DNA of 41,775 nt, taken from positions 1-41,775 of the forward strand of contig CASAUJ010000013.1 of NCBI GenBank assembly GCA_949118805.1, read 5' to 3'. This document shows, piece after piece, positions 1 to 8,211 of the stretch. The translations under genes and the position numbers were made by a program. The notes beneath the pieces were generated by a model, which did not search any database, was not told the origin of the DNA, and saw nothing but the letters and a program-made list of their open reading frames with translations. The DNA is from an uncultured Clostridia bacterium (lineage in GTDB: Bacteria; Bacillota; Clostridia; TANB77; CAG-508). Within the stretch, counting starts at the first letter, position 1; each line of letters starts with the position of its first letter.

Positions 1-2
1 TA

Positions 3-152
3 AAACAAAATATTCAAGGTACAAGAGAAAATTTTGAAAATGTATTAAATTTAGGGAAAAGTGCTACAATTAATATATTAAATGAAATGTTAGAAAAAGA
101 AATAATTGAAAAGATAGGATTTTCAAAGAATATAGTATATAAGTTAAAATAA
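3..152 (+). CDS. C-terminal end of an unknown, possibly winged-helix protein (partial)
   Basis: An open frame enters from the left edge and ends at the TAA at 150-152, giving 49 residues. The sequence (NLGKSATINILNEMLEKEIIEKIG, then KNIVYKLK; shown as two pieces of a longer run) resembles the last helix-turn-helix and wing of winged-helix domains found at the end of Fic or AlbA_2-type regulators. That resemblance is a judgement by eye. The start and most of the protein lie outside the window, so no function is assigned. Confidence 0.5.
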   Translation, partial: KQNIQGTRENFENVLNLGKSATINILNEMLEKEIIEKIGFSKNIVYKLK

Positions 153-196
153 TAATAAAACGAAGAGTAAAAAAATGAATGTTTGTGGAGGAAATT

Positions 197-229
197 ATGG
201 AAAATAATAAATTGGTTGGAGGAAAATAA
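197..229 (+). CDS. Possible 10-codon leader ORF upstream of the hydrolase
   Basis: ATG at 197 follows a good ribosome binding site (GGAGG near 187-191) and encodes MENNKLVGGK before TAA at 227. The next gene starts one base later, at 231, and its own binding site (GGAGG near 218-222) lies inside this mini-ORF. It may be a translated leader or a chance ORF. Nothing else supports a function. Confidence 0.2.
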   Translation: MENNKLVGGK

Positions 230-230
230 A

Positions 231-791
231 ATGAAAAATGTATTATTAATTCATGGGTTTAATGGAACACCCAAAATATTCCACTATTTTAAGCAAGAAT
301 TAGAAAAACAAAACTATAATGTAATCTTACCAGATTTCCCTGTAAGAGACGAGATTACTGTTGAAGAATATTTTAATGTTTTTGATAAATATCAATCATA
401 TTTTAATAAGGATTTGATTGTAGTGGCACATTCAATTGGAAATCCGATGTTTATAAAATATATTTCAAAAAATAATTTAAATATTGGACAGTATATTAGT
501 TTAGCAGGTTTTTCAAAAGATTATTACAATGAAGGAAAAGATGTCTTAAATGAAAAAGTGAAACTAGCAATATTAACAAAAAAAGAGAAAGAGGATGCTA
601 AAAAACTAATATTGAAAAGACATTCAATATATAGTGATAATGACCATATTGTACCTTTTAAAATATTAGAAGAATTTTGTCAAGACATTGATTCAGAAGC
701 AATGCTAATAAAAAATATTGGACATATGGGTAAAAAAAGTAGATTAGAAGAATTACCAGAAGTAATTAAAATGATATATAATCAAGTGTAA
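231..791 (+). CDS. Small alpha/beta hydrolase (RBBP9/YdeN-like)
   Basis: A 186-residue protein that opens with MKNVLLIHGFNGTP, the oxyanion-hole strand-turn (HGF) of alpha/beta hydrolases. The nucleophile elbow is VVAHSIGNP near residue 82 (G/A-H-S-I-G). Acidic and histidine candidates follow in DNDHIVPF and in NIGHMG near the end, so a Ser-Asp-His triad is complete. Its size and the short spacing fit the RBBP9/YdeN group of serine hydrolases, whose substrates are mostly unknown. The start at 231 is chosen over the upstream in-frame TTG because it directly precedes the conserved first strand and has a GGAGG site. It is not obviously in an operon with yebC, which is 276 bases downstream. Confidence 0.75.
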   Translation: MKNVLLIHGFNGTPKIFHYFKQELEKQNYNVILPDFPVRDEITVEEYFNVFDKYQSYFNKDLIVVAHSIGNPMFIKYISKNNLNIGQYISLAGFSKDYYNEGKDVLNEKVKLAILTKKEKEDAKKLILKRHSIYSDNDHIVPFKILEEFCQDIDSEAMLIKNIGHMGKKSRLEELPEVIKMIYNQV

Positions 792-1067
792 CAAAAAATA
801 AAAAATACAAGTTTTATTTGGAAAAATACTACACAAATTCAAATTAATATGATAAAATAATTTAAGGTAAAAAATAATTGTTAAATTTTAACAAAATATA
901 TTATAAACATAATATTTTAAATTGAGTTTTTGCGCAATTCGTTTCACACAGAAGCACACAAACTCTTAAAAATCAACAAAGTTCAATAAAGGATTTTTAT
1001 GATAGATTTTACCCGAAAGAGCCTGTAAGTGGCTGAAATACAAAGAAAATTAAAGGAGGAATCAATC

Positions 1068-1787
1068 ATGTCAGGACACAGTAAATGGCATAATATACAA
1101 GCCAAGAAAGGAAAAGCAGATGCTGCAAGAGGAAAAGTATTTACTAAATTAGGAAGAGAATTATTAATAGCTGTAAAAGAAGGAGGACCAGATCCAGCAG
1201 GAAATTCTAAATTAAAAAATGTAATTGCTAAATGTAAAGCAGCTAATATGCCAAATGACACCATTAATAATGCAATCAAGAAAGCATCTAGTAGTAATGA
1301 AAATTATGAGGAAATTACATATGAAGGATATGGACCTAATGGAGTGGCTGTTATTGTAGAAGCAGCAACAGACAATAAAAATAGAACAGCAGCAGATGTT
1401 AGGCATGCTTTTGATAAATCAGGAGGAAATTTAGGAACAAGTGGATGTGTATCCTATATGTTTAATAAAAAAGGTGTGATAGTAATTGAAAAAGAAACAG
1501 CTTCAAAGGAAGAAGAAGAATTAATGATGCTTGCTATTGAAGCAGGAGCAGAAGACTTTCAGGCTTTGGAGGAAATTTATGAAATAGTAACAGATCCAAG
1601 TGATTTTTCAACGGTCCGTGAAAAATTAGAGGAAGAAGGATTAGAATTTTTAGAAGCAGAAATACAAATGGTTCCAACTACAACCGTTGCATTAGATGAA
1701 AATGGAATTGAAAAAATGGAAAGATTAATCGAAAGATTAGAAGATTTGGATGATGTAGCTAATATTTATCATAATTGGGAAGAGTAA
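1068..1787 (+). CDS. yebC: YebC/PmpR family protein (TACO1-like)
   Basis: A 239-residue protein that begins MSGHSKWHNIQAKKGKADAARGKVFTKL (quoted in part), the hallmark N-terminus of the YebC/TACO1 family. The full family length is present: the three-domain fold runs through GYGPNGVAVIVEA and ends at DVANIYHNWEE. YebC proteins were long listed as transcriptional regulators. More recent work on the family links the YebC-II/TACO1 group to translation of difficult sequences at the ribosome. The start at 1068 is set by the conserved MSGHSKW and by AAAGGAGGA at 1052-1060. The following gene starts 21 bases downstream, so the two may be cotranscribed. Confidence 0.95.
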   Translation: MSGHSKWHNIQAKKGKADAARGKVFTKLGRELLIAVKEGGPDPAGNSKLKNVIAKCKAANMPNDTINNAIKKASSSNENYEEITYEGYGPNGVAVIVEAATDNKNRTAADVRHAFDKSGGNLGTSGCVSYMFNKKGVIVIEKETASKEEEELMMLAIEAGAEDFQALEEIYEIVTDPSDFSTVREKLEEEGLEFLEAEIQMVPTTTVALDENGIEKMERLIERLEDLDDVANIYHNWEE

Positions 1788-1808
1788 AATTAAGATAGGA
1801 GCGAAAAA

Positions 1809-3404
1809 ATGGAACCAAAGAAAAAGAGTAAATCAATTTTTATTATAATTATTGTGTTAATTTTTCTAATTTCAATAATGGGATTTGCATATCTCTATAT
1901 AGCTACGGATTTATTTAAGAGTAATAAAGAACTGTTTTTCCAATATATCAAACAAATAGGAGAAGAAAAAGAAGGGTGGATGGAAAGTAACTTAAAAGAA
2001 TATTTTAAGAAACAAAAAAATACACCTTATCAAAATGAAGGAAATTTGTCTATGAAATGGATAGATCCAAACGGACAAACTCAATCAGACAAAGAAAAGG
2101 TTATCCAGATAGCATTTCATGGACAAGTGGAAAATTCTAATAGATTGCAAAATATTAGCTTAAATTATTCCGATACAGTAAAATTTCCATTAAATTATAA
2201 AAAACTAGGAAATCTCCAAGGAATTCAAACTGATTTTATTGGCAGTAAATATGTAGTTACAAATGGAGAAAATGATATATTAGGAAAAGACGGAAAGATT
2301 TTAGAGAAAATAGAAAAGTTTTTAAATTTACTAGGGGATCAAAAAGAGATAGAATCTATACAAAATAGTTATATTAAATTATTAGAAGAAGAATTACAAG
2401 AAAGTAACTTTAAAAAAATAGAAGAAATGAATCAAAAAGCATACCAATTAACATTAGAGGGAGAAAGAATACAAGATCTTTTTGTCAAAATATTAGAAGG
2501 GTTAAAAAAGGATCAGCAAACGTTAGAGAAAATAAATGAAATTTTTAAAGTTTATGAAAATTCTATCAATCTTACAATAAGTGAAATAGATAATGTGATA
2601 AGAGAAATCAATAATAGTACAAAAATAAAAGAAGAAAAATTAGAAATTACAGTTTATCAAACAGCAGGGGAATTAAAACGACTTCTTATTAAAATGAATG
2701 AGATAGAATGGGAATTAGAGAAACAGCTGATAGAAAATGAATTAGAATATCATTTTAAATTACAATTAAAAGGGCAACAAAAAATCGAATTTACGGCAAA
2801 ATTTTTAGGATTACAAGGATTGCAAAATATAACAGAAAATCATCAATTAAAATTGGATTTTGATGGGGTTCAATATGAATATTTATATCAGAACCAAATT
2901 GACTTTGTAGAATCTGTTGAAATACAAGATTTTTCGAAAGAAAATAGTATGATATTAGAGGATTATTCAAAAGAACAAGTACAAGATTTTAAAAAAGCAG
3001 TTGAAGAAAGATTGAAAACTGTAAATCAAAAACAAATGGAAGAATTAGGCGTGCAAGAAAATCCATTACAATATATAATTCCAGGAAATCTATTTAACCA
3101 AAAAAAGATAGATGAAGAGGAAGTAAATGCTTTTAATGAAAAATTTGAAAATTATCAAAGTACTAATTTACAAGGAGTTACAGTAAAAGGCTTATTGTCA
3201 ACCATACAATTAAATAATGAAGGGCAACAAAATAAAGATAGAAGAATAAGAGAAATTCATTTTGATGGGGAAGAATATGAAGTAACAGATCAAAATATTT
3301 TGTTGTTGAAAAGTAATGTGGAATTAGAAACAGCTTATCGAGTTGAATTTGAGAAAGAGGAAAATACAGGAATCATCTATCGCGCTGTTATTAATAAAAA
3401 ATAA
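1809..3404 (+). CDS. Unknown membrane-anchored extracytoplasmic protein
   Basis: A 531-residue protein I do not recognise. Residues 1-9 are basic (MEPKKKSKS) and residues 10-32 form one strong hydrophobic helix, so it is probably anchored with the rest outside the cell. The exposed part is rich in Lys/Glu/Gln with two predicted helical, coiled-coil-like stretches (about residues 165-230 and 235-300), followed by beta-rich sequence. There is no catalytic motif. It follows yebC by 21 bases and is followed by a strong terminator, so it is likely the last gene of a yebC unit. Similar proteins of unknown function occur near sporulation genes in gut Clostridia, but I cannot name a family. Confidence 0.75.
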   Translation: MEPKKKSKSIFIIIIVLIFLISIMGFAYLYIATDLFKSNKELFFQYIKQIGEEKEGWMESNLKEYFKKQKNTPYQNEGNLSMKWIDPNGQTQSDKEKVIQIAFHGQVENSNRLQNISLNYSDTVKFPLNYKKLGNLQGIQTDFIGSKYVVTNGENDILGKDGKILEKIEKFLNLLGDQKEIESIQNSYIKLLEEELQESNFKKIEEMNQKAYQLTLEGERIQDLFVKILEGLKKDQQTLEKINEIFKVYENSINLTISEIDNVIREINNSTKIKEEKLEITVYQTAGELKRLLIKMNEIEWELEKQLIENELEYHFKLQLKGQQKIEFTAKFLGLQGLQNITENHQLKLDFDGVQYEYLYQNQIDFVESVEIQDFSKENSMILEDYSKEQVQDFKKAVEERLKTVNQKQMEELGVQENPLQYIIPGNLFNQKKIDEEEVNAFNEKFENYQSTNLQGVTVKGLLSTIQLNNEGQQNKDRRIREIHFDGEEYEVTDQNILLLKSNVELETAYRVEFEKEENTGIIYRAVINKK

Positions 3405-3416
3405 GTTCTAATTCTC

Positions 3417-3457
3417 CAAAAAAAAGCATATATTATTTATAATATATGCTTTTTTTG
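3417..3457 (+). terminator. Rho-independent terminator
   Basis: AAAGCATATATTA and TAATATATGCTTT form a near-perfect 13-bp stem around a 4-base loop, followed by a run of T. It lies after the 1809-3404 gene and before spoIIIAA, so it separates the yebC unit from the spoIIIA operon. Confidence 0.9.
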
Positions 3458-3491
3458 ATGGATTTAAAAAGTTTTATTAAGGAGGAAATAA

Positions 3492-4362
3492 ATGAGAGAG
3501 GTAGAAGAAATACTAAGATATTTTCCTAATGCCATTTATACATTACTAAGAGCTACATTGATGCAAAATAGAAATTTAATCAATGATTTACTTGAAATAA
3601 GAATTAGAGTCGGAAGAGTCATTTTATTGAAAACAAGACAAGCTGATATTCTCATTGAATATCAAATCAGTAGTAGTGAAATTTTACAAATTATAGAAAA
3701 GTTATGTGATAATTCAATCTATGCTTATAAAAATCAAATTTGTGATGGATTCTTAACAATACAAGGAGGGCATCGTATAGGAATAACAGGAACCGCTGTT
3801 ATGGAACAAGGAAAAGTTTTAAATTTAAAGTACATAACTAGTCTTAATTTTAGAATTGCAAGAGAAGTTATCAATTGCAGTAATCATCTTTTAAAAGATA
3901 TCATTGATCTAGAAAATAATAGTATTTTTAATACATTAATTGTATCACCACCAGGAAAAGGAAAGACAACCATGTTAAGAGATATCATTCGAAATATTAG
4001 TAATGGAATACAAGAAATATCCTTTAAGGGAATGACTTGTGGAGTCGTGGATGAAAGAGGAGAAATTGCAGCCATGTATAAAGGAATGCCACAAAACGAT
4101 ATAGGAATTCGAACAGATGTCATTGAAAATATCAATAAAGCAAAAGGGATAAAAATGTTAATTCGTTCTATGGCTCCAGAGGTAATTGCTTGTGATGAAA
4201 TAGGTTCCAAAGAAGATATACAAGCTATACGGAGAAGCTGTAACAGCAGGAGTAAAAGGGATTTTTACTGCACATGGAAAAACAATGGAAGATATAAAAA
4301 ATAATTTATCACTAAATCATTTAATCGAAACAAAACAGATAGAAAAAATTCTTTTTTTATAA
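3492..4362 (+). CDS. spoIIIAA: Stage III sporulation protein AA, secretion-type ATPase; needs +1 shift at CGG 4230
   Basis: SpoIIIAA is a PilT/VirB11-like ATPase that powers the SpoIIIA-SpoIIQ channel between mother cell and forespore. The Walker A motif is SPPGKGKTT (residues 152-160), and VIACDEIGSKED gives the Walker B region. The zero frame breaks just after that: from CGG at 4230-4232 it reads RRSCNSRSKRDFYC and stops at 4304. Moving +1 at this CGG gives GEAVTAGVKGIFTAHGK and ends at 4360-4362. This restores the conserved AGV...TAHG C-terminal motif and a 289-residue protein, near the usual length of about 300. The start is fixed by GGAGG at 3481-3485. This is the first gene of the spoIIIA operon. 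Confidence 0.93.
4230..4232 (+). other. +1 frameshift site, CGG-A in spoIIIAA
   Basis: In-frame CGG at codon 247, preceded by ATA. Reading GGA at 4231 as the next codon restores SpoIIIAA. There is no slippery heptamer or Shine-Dalgarno-like stimulator just upstream. Confidence 0.9.
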
Positions 4363-4431
4363 AATAGTTCTAAACTAATATAGACATGAATATAATATAG
4401 TAGATTTGGAAAAAAGAGAGGAAAGAGACAG

Positions 4432-4941
4432 ATGCAAGTAATAAAATATGGAATGTTATTTCTTATTTTAGTAGCATGTAGTTTAATTGGAAGATATATA
4501 TCTAAAAAGTATGTATTACGAGTAAAAGAATTAGAAGAAATAAAAAATGCCTTAAACATGTTTAAATCTAAAATAAAATTTACTTATGAACCAATTCCAG
4601 AAATTTTTGAAGAAATTGCTGAAAATGCTAGCAAAAATATAGGACAAGTATTTCTAACAGCCAAGAAAAAAATGCAAACAAACTCTGCTAATATAGCATG
4701 GGAAAAAGCAATAGAAGAATGTGAAAATAATTTAACCAAAGAAGACCAATATGTGTTAAAGACTTTATCAAAACTATTAGGACAAACCGATGCAGAAGGA
4801 CAAATCAGTCAAATAGAAATAACCCAAAAATTTTTAGAAACTCAACTAAAAGAAGCACAAGAACAAAAAGAAAAGAATGAGAAATTATACAGTAAATTAG
4901 GAACAACAATAGGACTAGCCATTGTGATTGTTTTATGTTAA
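4432..4941 (+). CDS. spoIIIAB: Stage III sporulation protein AB
   Basis: A 169-residue protein with one N-terminal membrane helix (about residues 5-23), a long helical middle (KELEEIKNALNMFKSKIKFTYEP) and a C-terminal hydrophobic helix (GLAIVIVLC). This is the architecture of SpoIIIAB, which resembles GspF-type membrane components of type II secretion. The motif FKSKIKFTYEPIPE matches the family's usual L...I.Y...PL pattern. RBS AGAGAGG lies just upstream at about 4416-4423. Its place between spoIIIAA and spoIIIAC is the usual order. It is a mother-cell membrane component of the SpoIIIA channel. Confidence 0.9.
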   Translation: MQVIKYGMLFLILVACSLIGRYISKKYVLRVKELEEIKNALNMFKSKIKFTYEPIPEIFEEIAENASKNIGQVFLTAKKKMQTNSANIAWEKAIEECENNLTKEDQYVLKTLSKLLGQTDAEGQISQIEITQKFLETQLKEAQEQKEKNEKLYSKLGTTIGLAIVIVLC

Positions 4942-4984
4942 AAAAGTTTATTTAAATAGAAAAACAAAGAAAGGAATCGATAAA

Positions 4985-5179
4985 ATGGACATTAATTTAC
5001 TATTCAAAATAGCAGCAATAGGAATATTAGTTGCTGTATTACACCAAGTTTTAGTAAGAGCGGGAAGAGAAGATCAAGCCATGATGACCACATTAGCAGG
5101 ATTAGTAATTGTATTAACTATGGTAATCAAAGAAATAAGTGGACTATTTGGTACAGTCAGAACCATTTTTAACTTATAA
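4985..5179 (+). CDS. spoIIIAC: Stage III sporulation protein AC
   Basis: A 64-residue membrane protein, MDINLLFKIAAIGILV..., with two hydrophobic helices, which is the standard size and layout of SpoIIIAC. The conserved motif between the helices, HQVLVRAGREDQA, is typical of the family. The start at 4985 is preferred to the upstream in-frame ATG at 4928 because AAAGAAAGGA at about 4967-4974 is well placed and 4928 lies inside the end of spoIIIAB. It is part of the mother-cell membrane complex of the SpoIIIA-SpoIIQ channel. Confidence 0.93.
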   Translation: MDINLLFKIAAIGILVAVLHQVLVRAGREDQAMMTTLAGLVIVLTMVIKEISGLFGTVRTIFNL

Positions 5180-5190
5180 AAATATAACTG

Positions 5191-5257
5191 TGGCTAAAAT
5201 GGGACAGATTTAATGTATCCATTTATGGCTAAAATGGGACAGGCACACTTTAGCCAT
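5191..5257 (+). repeat. Small repeat element, left copy flanking spoIIIAD
   Basis: A 67-base element that starts TGGCTAAAATGGGACAG and ends TTTAGCCAT, so its tips are inverted (TGGCTAAA/TTTAGCCA). TGGCTAAAATGGGACAG occurs twice inside it (5191 and 5226). The copy at 5701-5768 is in inverse orientation: 5236-5257 is the exact reverse complement of 5701-5722. It interrupts the usual tight spacing between spoIIIAC and spoIIIAD. It resembles a mobile MITE- or REP-like element without coding capacity. Confidence 0.8.
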
Positions 5258-5297
5258 GCTAGAAAAAATGGAATTGAAAAAGGGGGCTAAAGAAAAA

Positions 5298-5687
5298 GTG
5301 GAAATTATGAAAATAATAGGAATTTCTTTGATTGCACTAGTAATTATTATTTTAATGAAGCAATATAAACCAGAATTTGCTATTTATATTAGTTTATTAA
5401 CTGGAGTACTAATTTTACTTCTAGTAATGGATGAATTGCAAGGAATTATTTCCTTATTACAAGCATTGGCTAATAAAGCTTCTCTAAATAGTACTTTTTT
5501 GGTGTTATTGATTAAAATAACGGGAATTGCTTTTTTATCAGAATTTGCTGTTAGTATTTGCAAAGATTCTGGCGAAGGGGCAATTGCTAGTAAGATTGAA
5601 ATAGGAAGTAAAATTATTATTATATCAATGTCAGTTCCGATTATTTCGAGTTTATTAGAAATGATATTAAAGATATTACCGACTTAG
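5298..5687 (+). CDS. spoIIIAD: Stage III sporulation protein AD
   Basis: A membrane protein of about 129 residues containing KIIGISLIALVIIILMKQYKPEFA and GEGAIASKIEIGSKIII (quoted in parts), the two conserved blocks of SpoIIIAD. Four hydrophobic helices are visible. The open frame reaches back to ATG 5256, but that ATG lies in the repeat element. The family N-terminus (M-x-I-x-KI-x-G) fits GTG 5298, with AGGGGG at 5281-5286, or ATG 5307. GTG 5298 is my choice, with moderate certainty. It is a mother-cell component of the SpoIIIA channel. Both flanks carry copies of the same repeat. Confidence 0.88.
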   Translation: MEIMKIIGISLIALVIIILMKQYKPEFAIYISLLTGVLILLLVMDELQGIISLLQALANKASLNSTFLVLLIKITGIAFLSEFAVSICKDSGEGAIASKIEIGSKIIIISMSVPIISSLLEMILKILPT

Positions 5688-5700
5688 AAAAAGGTATTGA

Positions 5701-5768
5701 ATGGCTAAAGTGTGCCTGTCCCAAATTATCCATAAATGGATATAAGGAACCCGTCCCAATTTAGCCAT
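5701..5768 (-). repeat. Small repeat element, right copy flanking spoIIIAD (inverted)
   Basis: Begins ATGGCTAAAGTGTGCCTGTC and ends TTTAGCCAT. It is the inverted, slightly diverged partner of 5191-5257, with exact pairing of 22 bp at the proximal end and a second identical block (TATCCATTTATGG at 5217-5229, and its complement at 5730-5742). It sits between spoIIIAD and spoIIIAE, where these genes are normally nearly contiguous. Confidence 0.8.
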
Positions 5769-5781
5769 AAAAGGAGTACAA

Positions 5782-6934
5782 ATGAAAAAGGTTACGATTA
5801 TTTTATGTGGTATGATGGTTCTGATTTTTACTTTTATGGTAAAGGGATATGCTAATAATGAAGAAATGATACAGGATCAGCAAGAGGAATTTGGAATACA
5901 GGATTTTTTAAAAAGTGCAAAAGAGTTTAGTGGTGAATTTTTTGAAGATATGGATATGACAGAGGTATTAAATCAGGCTATTAAAGGGCAAATAGATAAT
6001 ACAACAATGGGGAAAAGGATTTTAAATCTATTTGGTTCAGAAGTAATAAATAGTATCAAAGCAATAGGAAGTATTTTGGTGATTATTGTAATTCATAGTA
6101 TTCTGAAATCAATTAGCGAGAGTCTAGAAAATGATGGGATTTCTCGATTGATTTATTATGCTCAATATATATTGATTATTACCATTATTTTAGCGAATTT
6201 TTCTGAGATTGTAAAAATGGTGCAAGATACAAGTACAAATTTAGTGGCTTTTATGAATATGCTAGTTCCTCTTCTCATTACTTTAATGATGTCGACAGGG
6301 AGTATTGCAACAAGTGGTGTATTAGAACCAGTTATTTTGTTTATGATTAATTTTATAGGAAATGTGATACAAGATATTATTTTACCAATTTTAATGATTT
6401 TTACAGCATTAGTAATTTTATCAAAACTTTCAGATCAGATAAAAATAGACAAATTAGCTAAATTTTTTAAGTCTGGGGTAGTATGGTTTTTGGGAGTTAT
6501 TTTAACAATATTTGTAGGAATTGTTTCCTTAGAAGGAACTATGGCAAGTAGTGTGGATCGGTATTACTGCAAAAACCACCAAGGCAGTTGTTAGTTCAGC
6601 AATTCCAGTTGTAGGTAAGATTTTGGGAGACGCTGTTGATAGTGTTTTAGGATGTGGAGTAATTTTAAAAAATGCAGTAGGATTGGTTGGAGTTATCATT
6701 ATCTTAGGGATTTGCATTATGCCAATTGTGAAATTAGCTACCTTGACACTTTCTTATAGATTGTTAGCCAGTGTAATACAGCCAATAGCAGATGACAAAA
6801 TCATTCATTTATTAGAACAAATTGGAGATATTTTTAAAATCTTTTTGGCTATTTTAACAAGTATATCCTTTATGATTATTATTGGCACAACTTTGGTTTT
6901 GAAGATATCCAATAGTGGAATGATGTATAGATAG
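5782..6934 (+). CDS. spoIIIAE: Stage III sporulation protein AE; needs +1 shift at CGG 6559
   Basis: A multipass membrane protein of the SpoIIIA complex. It has a signal-like N-terminus, a short extracytoplasmic region (about residues 25-85) and then about seven hydrophobic helices. The zero frame breaks at CGG 6559-6561 after SSVD, reads RYYCKNHQGSC and stops at 6594. A +1 move gives SSVD-G-ITAKTTKAVVSSAIP, then VVGKILGDAVDSVLG, which are strongly conserved SpoIIIAE motifs, and continues to the TAG at 6932-6934. The full product is 383 residues, close to the family's usual length of about 400. RBS AAAGGAG lies at about 5770-5776. The downstream part has no initiation signal of its own, so this is one gene. 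Confidence 0.93.
6559..6561 (+). other. +1 frameshift site, CGG-T in spoIIIAE
   Basis: In-frame CGG at codon 260, preceded by GAT. Reading GGT at 6560 restores the conserved D-G-(I/V)-T segment of SpoIIIAE. Confidence 0.92.
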
Positions 6935-6945
6935 GAGATATACAA

Positions 6946-7581
6946 ATGATAGAATTTATGAGTTCATGGGTAAAAGGATTGGGACTAGCTATTGTAATTG
7001 TATCTATTTTAGAAATGGTGTTACCCAATAACAAAATGAAAAAATATATTAGAATGGTAATGGGAATTTATATTTTATTTACAATTATTTCTCCTTTTAT
7101 AAAACAACAGGAAATTTTTGATACCAATTATTTTGATTTAGAAAAATATACAAGTACACAAACTAGTAGTACCATAGATCAAAGTTCAATGGAAGAAAGA
7201 ATAGAAGAATTATATAGGGAACAACTTGAAAAAGATATTAGCAAGAAATTGAGAACAAGAGGTTATGAAACAATAAGTTGTAAAGTAAAAGCACAGATAT
7301 CAAGTAAAGAAGAAGAAACCAAAATAACAAAGATAAAAATTAAAGTACAAAAATCGCAAGAAGAGGTAGAAGAACAAGAAGATGAGATAGAAAATAAAGT
7401 AGTGACTGAAATCCAGAAAATAAAGCCGATAGAAACAAAAATAGAACAACAAAAAAAGGAGGAAGAAAAGAGTCAAAAAGAAGAAAAGGATTTGAAAATT
7501 AATAAAGCAGATAAGCAAAACATAAAAAAATTTTTAATAGAAGAGTATGGGGTGAATGAGAAATGTTTAGAGATCAATTAA
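6946..7581 (+). CDS. spoIIIAF: Stage III sporulation protein AF
   Basis: A 211-residue protein with two N-terminal membrane helices (about residues 11-27 and 38-54, ending FTIISPF), the standard SpoIIIAF opening, followed by a soluble part. That part contains the ring-building-like fold (RGYETISCKVKAQI) and a low-complexity Lys/Glu/Gln tail (about residues 125-195). RBS AGGAGA sits just upstream. Its 3' end overlaps spoIIIAG by 19 bases, implying translational coupling. It is a mother-cell component of the channel. Confidence 0.92.
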   Translation: MIEFMSSWVKGLGLAIVIVSILEMVLPNNKMKKYIRMVMGIYILFTIISPFIKQQEIFDTNYFDLEKYTSTQTSSTIDQSSMEERIEELYREQLEKDISKKLRTRGYETISCKVKAQISSKEEETKITKIKIKVQKSQEEVEEQEDEIENKVVTEIQKIKPIETKIEQQKKEEEKSQKEEKDLKINKADKQNIKKFLIEEYGVNEKCLEIN

Positions 7582-8189
7582 AGAAATTAACAGACAATCA
7601 TCAAGAAGAAGGAGAGAAGAACAATAAGAAAAAAATTGAAAATTTAGTCTTTTTTGTTGTTTTATTGATTATAACAATTGTTATTATTAATCTTATTTGG
7701 AACGGTAAAAAACAAGTAGTAAAGCAGGAGAATCATAATACAACAAAACAATTAGCAAGTGAAAATTTGAGTTTAACAAAAGAAGAATCGAATGAGAGTA
7801 ACGCAGATAATTTGGCAGAACAATTAGAAGGAATTCTTTCTAAGATACAGGGGGTTGGAGCAGTAAAAGTATTCATTCATTATTCTGAAACAAGTGAAGT
7901 AATTGCCATGTATAATGAAACTACCAAAAGTAGTAATACAGAAGAAAATGATACATCAGGAGGAACTCGAAAGATTCAGGAAACAGATACACAAAAAGAT
8001 ATTATTTATCAAGAAAATAGTGGGGAAAAAACGCCAATTACGCAAAAAATTATTCAACCTAAAATAGAAGGAGCAATTGTGACTGCAAAGGGGGCGAATA
8101 ATGTGGAGACAAAAAGTAATATTATTCAAGCAGTAGAAGCTGTGACAGGGCTTGCTACTCATAAAATACAAGTATTTGAGATGAATTAA
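7563..8189 (+). CDS. spoIIIAG: Stage III sporulation protein AG
   Basis: A 208-residue protein with a single membrane helix (about residues 30-46) and a mother-cell/intermembrane-space domain. The family motif ILSKIQGVGAVKVFIHY (about residues 94-110) is the start of the ring-building motif that lets SpoIIIAG form a large ring. EGAIVTAKGANNVETKSNIIQAVEA follows (quoted in parts) and is typical of the C-terminal half. The gene overlaps spoIIIAF by 19 bases. It forms the outer ring of the channel together with SpoIIIAH and SpoIIQ. Confidence 0.94.
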   Translation: MFRDQLKKLTDNHQEEGEKNNKKKIENLVFFVVLLIITIVIINLIWNGKKQVVKQENHNTTKQLASENLSLTKEESNESNADNLAEQLEGILSKIQGVGAVKVFIHYSETSEVIAMYNETTKSSNTEENDTSGGTRKIQETDTQKDIIYQENSGEKTPITQKIIQPKIEGAIVTAKGANNVETKSNIIQAVEAVTGLATHKIQVFEMN

Positions 8190-8211
8190 AAAGAAAAAAG
8201 GAGAATAGAAA

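Noticed and set aside
792..1067. Regulatory RNA before yebC
   Set aside because: The interval contains short palindromes (TTGCGCAA at 930-937, and GTTAAA with TTTAAC near 880-893), but no known riboswitch, tRNA or convincing promoter pair.
5258..5700. spoIIIAD as an invertible, phase-variable segment
   Set aside because: The flanking repeats are inverted but imperfect outside 22 bp, and no recombinase is nearby. Kept only as a possibility within the repeat finding.
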